Made by a program: the position numbers and the translations under genes. Below, one piece after another: positions 22,505-35,900 of a stretch of DNA of 64,000 nucleotides; position 1 is the first letter of the stretch; every line of letters begins with the position of its first letter. The stretch is from Psococerastis gibbosa. Its lineage: Eukaryota; Arthropoda; Insecta; Psocodea; Psocidae. The notes below the pieces were generated by a model. It searched no databases. It saw only the letters and a list, made by a program, of their open reading frames with translations, and was not told the origin of the DNA. Location: NCBI GenBank assembly GCA_963971405.1, contig OZ020488.1, positions 5,238,678 to 5,302,677 of the forward strand, written 5' to 3'.

Positions 22505-23696
22505 ATAAAAAACTAAACAATAAATAATTATTATTCCTCAAAGAAACATTTGGAATGATTTTAGTTTATGTTGAAGTAGACGATGTTAATCTGAATTTAG
22601 GTACGGTATTGCACTATTTATTGGATCGAATTTTGTCGAGGGTGTAATAGTAATGTTATAGTGATTAACCTTCTAACCAATCTAACTCATTCAATTAAGG
22701 CAAATATTACACTTTCGAATTTTTTTTGGACCCATGCTTATTGGATCGAATAGTGGAATGTTCGAGTGTCTTCAGCTTAGGCACATTATAGGTACATTAC
22801 AGTTTATATTTTTTGTCCAACTTAAGTTAAAAGTAACAATTAATACGCCATAAAGTAATTATTCCTCATAATTCTATCTATAAAATATAGTTTGTAAGTC
22901 TACAGCTTAGGCTTCATAAAAAAATTCTATAATTTTCGTAGTAAATTATTGTATTCATTTTTATTTATACATGTAATGTATTGTAATGACCCACATGACC
23001 TTGACATTTTCTCTAAAGACTATTTAAAGTAACTATTCAGGGCTCATCACGAGTCTACCTACCTAGCAAACCAGAACTGTACCGTCAAAATGTGTAAATT
23101 GGGTCAATTTGCCGTGAATTATTCAACTCTTGAAATGGTTTGTTGTAATATTTCAATTTAGAGATTTAGCAGGAGTCTAGTTTTGCGAAGTGAATGGTCC
23201 GACTAAGAATAAAAATGGAAAAAGTAGACCCAATTTAGACTCTATGGATGGGCAATTTGGGTTACTGAAAGAACCTATGCTTAACTAGTGCCCTCTCTTG
23301 GACCACAGTTAAGCGCTGCGCGTCTGTATTTGGTACTTTCTTATGAGTGCGGTTGGCACAGTTAATAAAAAAATTGGAAAGCTTCCTATCATATCAAGGG
23401 ACCCGCATTTTCCATAAAGTTATATAGTATATATTTAGTTGTATAGTCATGTTTTTTACTACATCAAGGTTTTTTTGAGAATTAAGTGGACGTGTTTCTA
23501 ATGTGGAATTAGTTTTTTAATATCAATATAGGCATATACCTAGTATTACATGATTTCCTTTTTTTTTAAGAAGAAAATGCCAAATGAATTTCTAACGTAC
23601 TTTTTGTTGCAAAGGCTCTTTCAACATGAACCATCTGAAGTTAGGACAAGCACAAATTGTCAAATATCTCAGAAAATAAATTTTTGTGGCCTTCTG
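22505..23696. other. Non-genic stretch
   Basis: A+T-rich. The phrase TTATTGGATCGAAT occurs twice (near 22618 and 22739). No gene is supported. Confidence 0.45.
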
Positions 23697-24076
23697 CAGC
23701 CCGATCATGACGATTTGGGATTATTATAATATAACAGCAGGCTGATCATGGCGATTGGTATTAATTTAATCCCAGGAGTAAGTTAATACCAATCGCCATG
23801 ATCAGCCTACTGCTGAGGTTTACTTTTTAATACCGCAGTAGTAAGGTGTCACGTGACGGTGTTAAAATGGTTGCCTTGTTTAATAATTGAAGGAAATACT
23901 AATAAAACATTAAAATGCACAGGTAGAATTTCAATTCATGGGTCTACATCTAAGGGAGAAAAAATATAGCCAAGGATTAATATTTATCAATTTGAATTTC
24001 CCGCACATTGCGCACTCATTTGTTTGAAACAATTGAATAAGCCCCGGTATTGTAATAAATCGCCATGATCGGGCTG
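23697..24076. mobile_element. Family C foldback element with a nested smaller copy
   Basis: Outer ends CAGCCCGATCATGACGATTT and TCGCCATGATCGGGCTG are inverted. Inside, 23738-23809 is a smaller, almost perfect palindrome with arms GGCTGATCATGGCGATTGG. The interior shares GTCACGTGACGGTGTTAAAA with the copy at 54824. It is non-coding. Confidence 0.75.
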
Positions 24077-26421
24077 CTAGTGCTATGGATAGATGTGTCT
24101 ACCTCATAGGAATAGGAAAACGCCGTTGTCACGGAGGTTTGTGTAGACCTCTTTATGTATGCCGACGACTAAGCTATATAAATAAATAAATAAATATTAT
24201 AATAAACGGAAAAACTCCAATTTTGACAAAGTTGTTACAAGTGGAATAATAACAGTACATATGGTATTATAACGCATGTTGTAAGGCTTTCCTCCTAATG
24301 CTATATATAGGGTATAGCAGCTCCTACCATCGAAATGCTGTAGTCAGCATTCACCGCTCTACTGCCCTGGGCATCAGGAAATAGATTTGCTGTGAACTTG
24401 TTAAGAATGAAATTGATAGTCGTAAACCCCGAACTTCTGATGCTGTCACTGCCCCTGTTAGATCACAAATCGAGGCGGCTAATATAGTTTCCCATACGAT
24501 CCAGGCAACGGCCATTCACTATGCAATGTAGAGGAGAGAGGTTTGCATCAGCAAAATGAGCCACAGGTAACATCCGTTCATACTTCATTCAGAGCTTGCA
24601 CCATCTACAGTACAAGATAAATTAGGCATTTCGCCATTCGGGGCCACCTTAAAAACCTGGCCATAATCGAAGTATAGACGATTGGCCATTTTTTGCACCA
24701 CTCATATTTTTCTCCAATGGCAAATTTCCCACATTCCCAGCTCGTCTGCCCTGTCGCGTTGTGATCGTCCGTGCCTAACGGATATTAAATTGGAAATAGA
24801 AGGAATATATATATGTATATACCAAAAAGGTGCATAGAAATTAAAAATTCATTCTTGAAAATTGCAAGTCAAGGTAACTGAAGTTAACCCAATTAGAAGG
24901 GGAGAGTACTTACTTTATTTGAGCGGCGCCCTATCCCTCCCAAGGGGTCGGCGGAACGGATAGATCTTCATCTTTCAGGTGTTCCGGTCTTGGGATCGAG
25001 GGTCCTGAGGTCTTCCTCAACTTCCGTGCAGAGTAAAATGAGAATTTATGTATTAAATAAAAATATTTGTTTGTTGAGAAATGGTAATTTTAATTCTTTA
25101 ACAAATTAACTATTATATTTTTAAATATAACTCTGTTGGCATTACTTCCCGCTAAAAGATGATTGATGGTTGTGTTGCCACGACTGTACATATGTAAACA
25201 ATTTAACAATCTAAACATATTATATATACAAATATTGAGCGGTTAGATAAAATTAGAAATTAATTACTTTTATTTTTTAGAAAACCTCTTTTAATCAACC
25301 ATATAATACTATTATGTTTTATGCTAATAACTGAACTGCAATGATGGTGTATTGAATTAGATGCATGATATATGATAAATCATTGTGAAGTAGCCCACAA
25401 GTCATTTAATTTTACGGTGCTACGGATCAAATTATTTTCCGAAGGTAAGCAGCCTCATTTATGGTAATTCGTAGCCTAGAAAGGTTTAAATAATGGCCTG
25501 CTGATATTCATCCGCTATTTAAATTCAAGTTTCCAAATGATTGCCCTGATCAATGATTATGTGACACACGGACCCCGCTGACCCCCCCCCCCCCTTGGCT
25601 ACGCCACTGGAAAGAGTTAAGACAGTTAGGTACATATTTTAAAACAGGTTGCCAATAAAATACCAAATACAAATAGGTAGGGATAACAAAGTAGTACACG
25701 AAATACACGTCAAGCATATAAAATATTGTAGACACTTAGAGCTGAATATCTAAGCAAAATGAAACTTGGCTTTAGTACTTCAGTTATTTATTGAATGATG
25801 TCTGGTGTATAGGAGTGAAGCCTTTGCATTCCACCAGCGGCATGTGTCTGGATACAATTCAAATGCAAACTCAGAGATTAAAACCCCTGAGCAGCCACAG
25901 CCATCGCCGGTGTCACAATCCTCAATAATCTTTCGAAGATTGGCAACAATCACGGCAATTCTCACAAAGGAGGCTGCTACTCTGAAAAGGGAAGCCGAGC
26001 CTTTGCTCAGATTTTTTAGCAAGGAAAAAATGTAACTGAAAATACAAAACTAAACTTAAAAACTCAAATTCAACTAAAAACGACCATTTATACACCATAC
26101 ATACTCAGAAAATAATCATGACAAGCCCCCTTAAACTTCTTTAAACTTTTTTAATTTCTAATTGGGTCCGGCAGGGAGTTGCAAAGCCTCACCGCCTGCA
26201 CCGAATAGGAAGAAGATAAGGCCTAAGGTTATGGGGGAAATTCATTCCAGACGCCTACACTAAATCATTAGTAAAGCTAAGCATGACCCATACATCGTAC
26301 CAGCCCAGCAGTAGCACTGCCAAAATGTATAAAGAAACTGAAATATAATATAACAGTTGTTCAGTGCCACGTTACAGTGTAACTGTAAGCAAGCTACATT
26401 TAAAAATCTTCTTTGTTTTAG
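24077..26421. other. Intergenic stretch with weak transposon traces
   Basis: An (AAAT)n run near 24180, a LINE-tail-like segment near 24915-25040, and a poly-C/GGCTACGCCACTGG segment near 25580 look like old transposon debris. Open frames on both strands over 25780-26035 overlap one another and show no recognisable domain. Confidence 0.4.
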
Positions 26422-26573
26422 ATGAGTCCAATTGTAAGTTGCTTTCTATGTTCCAACGTTGCCAATACGAGTCAGTTCCCGTTGACATCCTTCGTGCTAC
26501 CAGCTTCCAAACGCGAGGCATCTTATTTTATATCGGAACTTCTAGGAAACAAGCAAGTATTCCATTTATATCC
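26422..26573 (+). CDS. ZAD gene exon 1 (N-terminal half of ZAD)
   Basis: It encodes MSPIVSCFLCSNVANTSQFP and continues to LLGNKQVFHLYP. The first zinc-binding cysteine pair is CFLC. An alternative donor at CAA/GTATTC would end the exon earlier but breaks phase with exon 2. Confidence 0.65.
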
Positions 26574-28490
26574 GTTGTGAATTCGAAGACCTTTTTTGGG
26601 TTTAAGTTTTGGCCTAAACAGGCAAGCTTTCAAAACTTCTTCTTCTTCCTCTTACCTGCCGTGTGCGCAACGTGAGGGGATCGCCCCGGATCCATTTCTT
26701 ATACTCCACCTGGTCGGGCACTAACGTCTTGAGCTCGGCCATTGTTCGAGTTGTTCGACTCTTCCCTCGAGGGTTGTCCTGGGTTTACCGATGGGTCTTC
26801 TACCTTGTCACCTTGCTTCCGCCAACCTCCGGGTAGTCATATTCTCATCCACCCTTTGGACGTGGCCAAACGTTGTTCTCCATCCTTCTCTCTATGGAAT
26901 CTATTTGCATTAAAAGAAATTTATGGTGTTTACAGTACGTTCAAGGTACCTACTGTAAGTGTTGATTTATTTGTGTTATAACCATGTTACAAACTGTCAT
27001 GGCAGTCATAGTTTTACCTTACATAACGTAATTCTGTACTAAGAATTTTAATTTTTACCATAAGTAACTGAAGGATCTTGGTTGATCTGAATGTGTACTT
27101 CCAGACGTTTCGTCAACATCTCGGTCCGACATCTGCAGTAGTACTACGTAGGCTGAAGATGTCGACCGGAGATGTTGACAAAACGTTTGGAAGTCCACTT
27201 TCAGATATCCCATCAGCCCGGATTCTACTGCTCCATCATTAAATGTGCTCATTTTTATTTTTTACTTCTGGATTTATAATCGATGTTGCACGTGCAGGTA
27301 CTTCGTAGTGTGTGGAAACGACGCTGCACTCTGTGAAAACTGTGGGAATCTCCTTTCAAAATTCGACCTATTGGAGAATGAGTTGTCACAGACGAAAGGT
27401 GTTCTGCTGCGGCATTTAGAGAAAAAGTGCCAGCTTAAGGAAGGCACACTTTCCGAAATCAAGTCTTCACCGGTTCTTGACCCCGCCAAGAACAACGGGA
27501 CTTTTCTGGTAAGTATATTTTCCTTAAAAATAAAAAAAATAGTCTCCTATTAAATGCTCCTTTCACTTGGCCCGCTGGGTCAAGTGGATTGAACTAACAA
27601 GAGACATGGGTATATTTTAAACTGAGATAGGCCTTCTAAATCTGCCCAAAAATGAGCGTCACCCATGAGTACAGAAATCAGGATGGCGCGTAACCAAGAT
27701 GGCGCGTAACATGATTTTCCTCCCTGCGTCGATAATGAAGTCTCACTTCAATAATAAATAAAAATTTATTTGCGTTGTGCGAACATCTATGCTTCGTATC
27801 CCAGCACAATAGATGACCTAGATGTCTTAATAATAACAAATAATAGCAATCTCTTGCTTTACGGGTCATGCCCATTTTACAATTTTTACATAAAATAAAC
27901 TATTTTACAATAATATACGTGAAGGGCTTTTCTTTTAACGAATATTATGGTGAATACATATACAATAGTACTAGTATTTATGTATGAAAAAGAGAGCCCC
28001 GGATGGTCAACGTTATGAAACTCAGTATATTGCAACAAGTTAATACCGGTCTCATATATCTTATGTATGTTTGCAGGAGTTAAAACGAGCCGCCATGGAA
28101 ACGCATGAAAACATAGTTGAGAACTCGGACCCCCGTAGCCGCATAGTGTTAACATGCGAGTCGTGCGAATACACGTGCAACTATACCACATTCGTTGAAA
28201 GGCATGTAAACCCTCCTTGCACGCAGTGTGGACTCATACTAGCCAACGGCGTCTGCCCCATCAATTGCGCACAATCTACGACTGTCAACAGTGCTGACTT
28301 GGTCGCGGCTGCTGCTGACCTAGCTGACAATATGGCTGTGGCTGATGCGGATGAGCTTTTGGAAGCTGCCGAGTCCTCTGGGAGAGATATGTATTATGAA
28401 GTGCAAGAACTAGCACTGAGTGAAGTGTCGAATGGCGGCGATGTTTGGGATGCGTCGAGTAGCGATTTTCTTCAAAATGTCTGCGACTGA
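26422..28490 (+). CDS. ZAD-type zinc-finger protein, three exons
   Basis: Joining exons 26422-26573, 27298-27508 and 28077-28490 gives about 258 residues. The first two exons rebuild a zinc-finger-associated domain: CFLC near residue 7, then LCENCGNLLSKFDLLENELS in exon 2, giving the four cysteines expected of a ZAD, a protein-interaction domain of arthropod transcription factors. Exon 3 has one C2HC finger (CESC-x12-H-x4-C), two more cysteine pairs (CTQC, CPINC) and an alanine/acid-rich C-terminus. The last two junctions have good splice sites and keep phase. The first junction is less sure: the chosen donor (CC/GTTGTG) keeps phase but is weak. The ATG at 26422 follows an AG directly, so a 5' non-coding exon may lie upstream. 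AATAAA occurs near 29054. The presence of only one finger is unusual, as most ZAD proteins carry several. Confidence 0.75.
26640..26890 (-). pseudogene. LINE 3'-end remnant in ZAD gene intron 1
   Basis: The minus strand gives WMREYDYPEVGGS and MAELKTLVPDQVEYKKWIRG, then a purine-rich GAAGAA tail. This resembles the end of an RTE-type LINE protein. Frames are broken. Confidence 0.4.
27085..27240. mobile_element. Family F foldback fragment
   Basis: Two inverted halves, TTCCAGACGTTTCGTCAACA and TGTTGACAAAACGTTTGGAA, lie around a short loop. The copy ends CCGGATTCTACTGCTCCATC, as in 3714-4050. It sits in intron 1 of the ZAD gene. Confidence 0.65.
27298..27508 (+). CDS. ZAD gene exon 2 (C-terminal half of ZAD)
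   Basis: Acceptor GTGCAG and donor CTG/GTAAGT bound a 70-codon exon encoding CGNDAALCENCGNLLSKFDL and then a basic helix (LLRHLEKKCQLKEG). It supplies the second cysteine pair and the long helix characteristic of ZAD. Confidence 0.8.
28077..28490 (+). CDS. ZAD gene exon 3 (C2HC finger and acidic tail)
   Basis: Acceptor TTTGCAG is followed by 137 codons and TGA. It encodes LTCESCEYTCNYTTFVERHV with a following cysteine, then CTQCGLILANGVCPINC, then an alanine/aspartate-rich segment (AAAADLADNMAVADADELL). Confidence 0.8.
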   Translation, partial: ELKRAAMETHENIVENSDPRSRIVLTCESCEYTCNYTTFVERHVNPPCTQCGLILANGVCPINCAQSTTVNSADLVAAAADLADNMAVADADELLEAAESSGRDMYYEVQELALSEVSNGGDVWDASSSDFLQNVCD

Positions 28491-28710
28491 AGTTGGTCCC
28501 CGTGCTAATGCAGTGATTTGGAATCATCTGTTAAAACAATTGTGAGAAGTTTGAAAACGGGCAATGGACTCATGAAAAGCGTGTGTATGTGTGTATATTC
28601 AATGATGCAATGCTTTGGATACTTCTATCGAAGCGACCGTAAAATGTTCTATATGCGAATGACTCCCAGTTCTTTGCCCACTATTGACCTATTTTATTAG
28701 CCTACCTGTA

Positions 28711-29007
28711 CAGGCTGATCATGGCGATTATTTACCGGTATTTATTTAATTCCCTAGTATTAAAAATGCAAACAAACAAGTGTTGAATAGGACTTTGCAT
28801 TATACAATTATCTTGCTTACATTTTTAATACCAGCAGCCTGATCATGGCGATTATAATGCAGGTATTTATTTAATCCCCTGGTATTAAAAATGTAAACAA
28901 GATAATTTTATAATGGAAAGTGCTATTCAAAATTTGTTTGTTTATATTTTTAATACCAGGGGATTAAATAAATACCGGTATTAATTATAATCGCCATGAT
29001 CAGGCTG
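28711..29007. mobile_element. Family C foldback elements, nested or joined
   Basis: CAGGCTGATCATGGCGATTA starts an outer left arm. A complete second copy with ~60-base arms begins at about 28832 (CAGCAGCCTGATCATGGCGA) and ends TCGCCATGATCAGGCTG. The outer right arm is not separately visible. It lies just downstream of the ZAD gene stop. Confidence 0.75.
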
Positions 29008-29200
29008 CTGGAGGAACCATGTTTCATTATTAGTTGATGGCAACCCAACCTCAAATAAATTATGATATTACTGTATTGAGAGTGAGACATGCAAATAAAT
29101 ACTGGAACATTTCGATTGTAGTTCTTAATTATTGTTCTACTTCTACTTTCTTAAACGCTTGCCGTTAACCAATGAACATGTGGTCAACCAATCAAGCAAC

Positions 29201-29279
29201 CGTTGCTGCTGAGCCTCCGAGATACAATATTAGAAGTCTACGCAGTTCCACTGAAGATGTCGACCGCTGATGTTGACTG
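29201..29279 (+). repeat. Family F single arm
   Basis: TTGCTGCTGAGCCTCCGAGA through GACCGCTGATGTTGAC matches the right arm of 3714-4050. It stops exactly where a family A fragment begins, so an insertion or deletion removed the rest. Confidence 0.6.
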
Positions 29280-29740
29280 TCCTTTTTCATGAAAATTGAG
29301 ACATTTTTATTTTTTTGTCCCCAGATCCAAACCAAATATAGGCTATTATAGTACCATATTCTGTGATCCAAACTATCAAAGGGCAAGCCTATTTGATTTT
29401 TTTATAGGCCTATTATAAGGTTTAATGACGACTACCTACAATGCACATGCATTTAAAAGAAAACTGCAGCCATTTCGGAAAATATTTTTTTTTTTAGTAT
29501 TTACTTTTTTGGAGGTTTTTGTTAGGGTTACGGTTAAACCCACAAAATTAAGTTAAATACATGCCCAATATCATTTAAATCCATTGAGTAGTTAAGCCAC
29601 AAATTGACGACCAGACAGACATTTCGTAAAAAAAAAAAAAACTTTTTTGATTCCTGCGAGCTGAAAACGTGTTAATCTACTGAAATATCGAAATTTTGAC
29701 CTTATACTAACGACTAACTTATAAATAGGGAAGCAATAAT
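29280..29740 (+). repeat. Family A element, strongly decayed
   Basis: CTTTTTCATGAAAATTGAGA through AACTTATAAATAGGGAAGCA follows the order of family A blocks with many changes. The 5' part is missing. Confidence 0.6.
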
Positions 29741-29926
29741 AATTGATTAATTTAATTTATGTTTTAAATTTGGGCGGTTAGTCGTAGGATTACTCTTCTA
29801 GTTCCACTACATTAAATTTAACCGCCAATCGCCATTGCCATTTGCCTTTTAATGTTTATAAACAAAGGCCAACATGCGTTATATTCATATTATTTTAGGA
29901 CAATCAATAATTAATAGCACATAGAA

Positions 29927-29979
29927 ATGAATGGTGATGATGACGCATTGTTAATTGAAGAATGGGGCGATGACCAAAG
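29927..29979 (+). CDS. FANCM: FANCM exon 1
   Basis: It encodes [17 protein letters not shown] plus two bases of the next codon, with donor AAAG/GTAAGA. It is short and acidic. The start is chosen because it is the only ATG that joins in phase to exon 2. Confidence 0.75.
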
Positions 29980-32900
29980 GTAAGAAGAATTTAATGTTTT
30001 TATAATAGCGGATTGTATTTGTCGGTGTTCCTACACCTTTCGTTGACAGACTAAAAAACTCCATTATTTATAATTTAAATGATTAAATAGTTCCCGAGTA
30101 TTTTACTATACTACAATAGTAATAAAAAGATACATTTGTTCTTACCCAACGTTTAAAAAGGGTGAATTTCCCAGCATGATTGCGGTATTTAAAATTGACA
30201 TAGGAACGTAGGCCCACCCCATGTTACCCTTTTTTCTTTAAATACTGATGATTGAGGCATATTTAAATGAGAGGCCATAAAATATGAGAAATGCTCCTCT
30301 ACTTAGTATACAGTCTGCATTTACATCGTTTGGCTTCAGTTTTCTGAAGGTCTGAAAGAGCGAAAGGTTAGGTCAGCGTTAGTCCTACGGCCCCGTCCAA
30401 GACTGGTTTTAAATAGTTTTAGTGGCTGCCACACACACACCTCCTTATCAAATTGCAGAAGGAAATTTCTCCTACTTTATTACATACAATCGACTTCGTA
30501 CAAAAGTCGTAAATTGGGGCGTCCGGTTGTCTTTCATCTTCCTGTGAAAATAAAATCAATATTTTCATATTTTTTAGTGTACCTGAAACAATTGTTGGGA
30601 ATCAGGCTGGGTCAACTGACGCGGAAGAGGAAGCAGACGGTCTCGACTTGACCACGTCGACAGAATGGATTTACCCTATAAATTACCCCGTCAGGGATTA
30701 CCAAAAGAACATTGTTACCAACGCTTTGTTCAAAAATACTCTAGTCAGTTTACCCACTGGTAAGTAATTTGTTTATGTTGGAGGGGGGGGGGGGGGGGCG
30801 GGAGCGGTCGGCGTCATGGAAGCTCAGTCTTTCTTGACACACTCGTAATTTTTTTTAATAATCTTCATCATTCATACGTGTTCATAATTAACCTTTGTTG
30901 TAAGTAGTTCAAAAATTAAATCCAAATAATGGCAGCACATTTTTTTATTTATATTTATAAATGTTTAATTCATTTAATTTTTATTTTGTTGTTGCATAAT
31001 ATGCATGTTGAATATTTTCGCCCAGTTTGGCTCTGTGTATTTGATTGATTTCTTCAGCCCCTCCAAGCCTGGTGTCGTCCTTCCGCCCGCTTCTTGCTTC
31101 CGCTGACCAATAGCAACGAACTTGGTCCCATTGGCAGCGATCGTCAGCAGGTTGAACTCACCAGGCCCGAAGTAGCTCAAGCCATCCAGAGGTTTACCGC
31201 TGTCATCGGCGTATTACTTAAATAAATAAATGTCTAATGGCTTTAATTTTGGCAAAGACCACCTTAGCGGCCATCAGGCCCTCTATGGCCCTCTCTTATA
31301 ACATATGTAATATGCAATGAAATGACAAATAAATATAAATAAAAGTCCAGTGGTTAAGACGACGCCCGGGTTAGATCGTGGGTTCGAATCCCGCCAAGTC
31401 CAGCAGTTTTTCTAGGTCCTCTAATAACGATTTAAATATATGAATATCAAATTTTTACTTTACTTTTTCTACTGCATCACCCTAGGAGAAATTTGTGGTG
31501 CCCTGCAATAAATGGTAAATGTTAATTTCAGGCCTGGGCAAGACTTTCATAGCAGCGGTCTTAATGTACAATTTTCATAGATGGTATCCGAGCCATAAAG
31601 TTGTTTTTATGGCTCACTCGAAGCCTCTCGTAGCGCAACAAGTACAAGCCTGCTGCGATGTTATGGGAATACCGCAAAAAGTCACGGCGGAACTTAATGG
31701 TAAGTTTAATTTTTCTCCTACTTTATATTATGTTATTAATAATATGCCCTCTAAAACTTTCACACAAATAAAGTAAAAACAATATGGCTAAATGCCCTCC
31801 TCTTATTGGGTTGTCAATTCCCAAAAATAACGCTTGTGATTAACCTATGAAGAGAAGCATGTTAAGTTAATATTTCTGGCAAGTCCAAGGGCAATTAAAT
31901 ATAGCAGGGAGAGATATCTGTTATTTAATTGTTCACATGTAGTAGTATCATTTTTATTTTTTTAATTCTGTCACGACGAAATAGCAATGTTGATAATTAT
32001 AATGAAGTAGAATTAAGTACACGTCCGAGTTTACTCGAACATGCTTTCCAATTTTCAATTAGTAGATAGATAATATGAGTAATTTCATTGTGAATAATTT
32101 TCCTATGTTAATAATGGCAATGTATTGGAGCGTGAATTATCCATAATTTTTTCACAAAATTTTTTTTACACAAAATCAAATCTTTTTGTGGGAATGCAAC
32201 CTGTTCGGTTTTGTTACTCTATTTAACACCTACAAGATACCTGAATGTAGAAATCATCGATAGAATGGTTCCGCAGAAAAAATATTTTTTAGTCATTTTT
32301 CATGAAAATTGAGGTGTTTTTTATTAAGATCGACTACAAAATATGTGAATTTGAAAGAAATCGTTGGAGCCGTTTTTGAGAAATAATTTTTTAGCCGTCT
32401 TTTTTTGAGTTTTTTGAGAATAAAACCTCCCAGAATTGAGTTAGCCCAAAATAAATAAAAAATGGTCCCGAGGTATGATTTTTGTAAACATACATACCAA
32501 ATTTCATCAAAATCGACCGAGTAGTTTGCCCGGAAACCGATGAACAGACTGAGCGACAGACAGACAGACATTTCTTAAAAACTACTTTTTTGGGTTCCTG
32601 GGACCTCAAAACGTGTAAATCCGTTGAAATCTCGGAATCGAAAATTTTGACAATCACAAAGCTTTTCTTGTACTATGTATAAATTGGAATGCAAAAATTA
32701 ATAGCTGTTGGTCAGTTGGCAGTTAGCAGTTATCTATTGGTTGTAGATGATCAACTAAAGTTGCTCTAAATTCAAAAATTATTTATGGCGAGATAGAATG
32801 CTCTACCCAAGCCAACTAATCAACACTCAGAGCGAGGATGCTCTATTAGATAATTAGGAATTCACAACCAATTCACAGCAGGTAATTATATGGGAAAGTT

Positions 32901-35900
32901 GTCAATTAGCACCACATACTTTCTTTAGGAGTGGATGTGGGCTGATGAGCCGTATTCACAGTGGACTTGACTTAATACATCATTTATCTACCACTGACGA
33001 TTTCTGCTGCAGTTACATTTCAATAGCCCATAAGCCCGCGAGATAATTAGATCTCAAGGGTTATTGCCCCGTGAGGGTAGCAGAATCCGGGTTTTCCCTT
33101 GCTAAAATTGGAAACTACTGAGCAATTCATACTTAATATAATAAGGAACTGTAGTTGATAGCTATAGCTGATAATAGCCATTTGCCGAAGAGGTCTGCCG
33201 AAGTCCGGTGTGACTTTAGCGCTGTTCAGGAGACCCACGTCGCTGGCAACTACTGTCATCTGGTCCCTGCACGATTACCGACCTGCATGAAGCGAATGAC
33301 AAAGCCGTCCAAGCTGCTCATTTTTGGACAACCCATTGAGGTGTGTTTCCCTGGACACGCGATGTAAGTACTCGAAAGGTTGTTGGTTCGAGTCCCACAC
33401 TTGCTACATTTTCTGTGCACGCAAGTCGAGTATAAGAAATGGATGCATTGCCCTAACTTCTCTAGGTTGGCTCAGCAATGAAACAAAATATCATTATTAT
33501 TTTATTTGCCTCTGTCGGTTTAGTTATATTAATATATTCTAGGTACAATATCATTGGCGAAGCGGAAGCAGCACTGGGAAAACCGGCGGATTTTCTTTCT
33601 AACACCACAAGTGTTCAATAACGATTTAGGACGGGGATTAGTGTCCCCTGAGAGTATTCGTTGCGTGGTTATAGATGAGGCTCACAAAGCACTGGGAAAT
33701 CAGGCTTACTGCCAGGCTGTCAAGTCGTTAAAGCCGTTTAACCGGAATTTTCGAGTTCTTGCCCTATCCGCTACACCTGGAGATGACATAGCTGCCGTCA
33801 AAGCGGTAAGTCTGCTTTTGCTAATAAAAATTGAAGAAATGGCATTAGGAGCTTCATAGATTCGTGGGAAAGCCAATAGTTATTGGTTGCATCATTGGAC
33901 TATAACCTATTCAGCTGCATTGTCATTGAGGTGGAAAACCGACACAACAGGGAATGGCTCAGCTCTACTGTGTGGCACGGCGTCAAATTGCCTACCAGCC
34001 AAGGACTGGCGTTGGCTGAATTGACCCAATAAAACAAGCATAAGCATGAATTAACCAAGTTTGCGTAGTCATCATAACCTACTACCACACTGTCGGGCAG
34101 CCCACTAACACCGCTTCCGTCATTTAGTCTGTCACTGCGTAGACGATCAGTTAGGTTTTGCAATAAATTAACTGACTTAAGGTAGCGCACTCAGCCAAGT
34201 GGGACTCTTATTAACTCTAATAAAGCCTAACTTCGATCAATCTTTAGCCGTAGCATGCAAGCCAATTATTCGGGGTGCGCATATGATCTTTTTGATGACC
34301 TATTCCCTGGCCAATAGTCTCCTCGACTGACTTCTGACGGTTTACGAGTGGTTCCCACTGTTTCCCCGCCGCCTGCATCTTCAATTGTTTTCCTATGTTG
34401 TTTTTTAATTGCGGTTTCTATAGTGTTCTTGGCTGATGTCAGTGATACGTCATTATTGGGTTGAGGTAAGAGAGTGCCCTCCTTCGCTAGAGCGTCTGCA
34501 CGTTCGTTTCCCAGCAGGCCGATAGCAGCAGCCCATACCGCGTGATCTACCGAGGGCTGATGCAGTCGCAAAATTTAGACTCTGTACTGGGCACGACTAC
34601 TTGCAAGCGGACCTTCACCGGATCGGGGTTGTAGACTCGGACACCTGTCCCCTTTGCAACTCTGGGAGGATGGACGGTCTACACCATCAGGATTGCGCAG
34701 CCCTCTCCAACAACCAAGACAGAAACCCCTTTACTGGGAGGCTCGTCGGCGTATGGCAGAGAAGCCAAGAGCTGGCATTGGATAAAGTAAAGTAAAGTAG
34801 TTAGTAAAGTAAGACTTCTGACGGACAGTCAGGTAGGAGTGCGGAAGGCTAATAAATAATAAATAATAACTGATCATAGATTATGATAATTATAATTGAA
34901 TTGTTTTAGGTGATAGAAAACTTGCTAATCTCTCATTTGGAGCTGCGCACCGAAGACGATGCGGATATTAAGAAGTATCTGCACGGACGTAAGGTGGACA
35001 CTGTGGTCGTCAGTCTGGACTCGAAGATCATTCAGTATCGGGACCAGTTACTGGCTGTGGCCGATAAATACTTGCGCCATCTTGTCCAAGCTAAAGCCAT
35101 CACTGGCAGTTTTGGGGCGCTTAATTCGTTTTCTGTAAGTACAGAGGGACAGACCAATACATAACAACACAGTAATAATCACAGGGTATGCAATGTATTG
35201 GGGCAGGAATTATCCATAATTTGTTTACGAAGTAGTTGTTTATTCAAAACCAAAACTTTGCTTGGGAAAGCAACCTATTCAGGCTTGTTACTTTATTTAG
35301 CACCTACAAAAAATAAATAAATGGTCCAGTAGTATGATTTTTGTGAACCAACATGCCATATTTCATTTAAATCCACCGAGTAGTATACCTAAAAATCGAC
35401 GAACTAACAGACCGAGCGACATCTCGTAAAAACGACTTTTTTTATTCCTGGTGCCTCAAAACCGGTAAATCCAATGAAATCTTCAAATCGAACATTTCGA
35501 CCATCACAAAGCTTTCTTTATACTACGTATGAATAGGAAAGCAAAAATCTTACGGGAACTTTAAACCAACGCCTCCGCTGTAATTGATTGCCTTACAGCG
35601 CGCATTATAAAAACACTTCAACTTCATATACTGAAGCAGCTGACTCACATCAACAAAACTATCTCTGGAGCTAAATTCCCCGGTCTGTGCTAACAAGCCA
35701 TTATCATACCTATTTTGAAAACTGGAGATACAACTGAAATGGCCAACTGCCGACCTAATTCATTATCAACTATATCGAAGATAATCGAAGAAGTGTAATT
35801 CTAGTTTATTTCCTAACAGAGCGACAGTTTGACAATAGGACGGAAGGAAGTACATGGGCAATTAGTGATAGAAACATGATGCCCCAGACAAGTGTAGATC

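Noticed and set aside
31333..31403. Possible tRNA gene
   Set aside because: A and B boxes and a T arm are present, but the ends do not pair into an acceptor stem. SINE-like instead.
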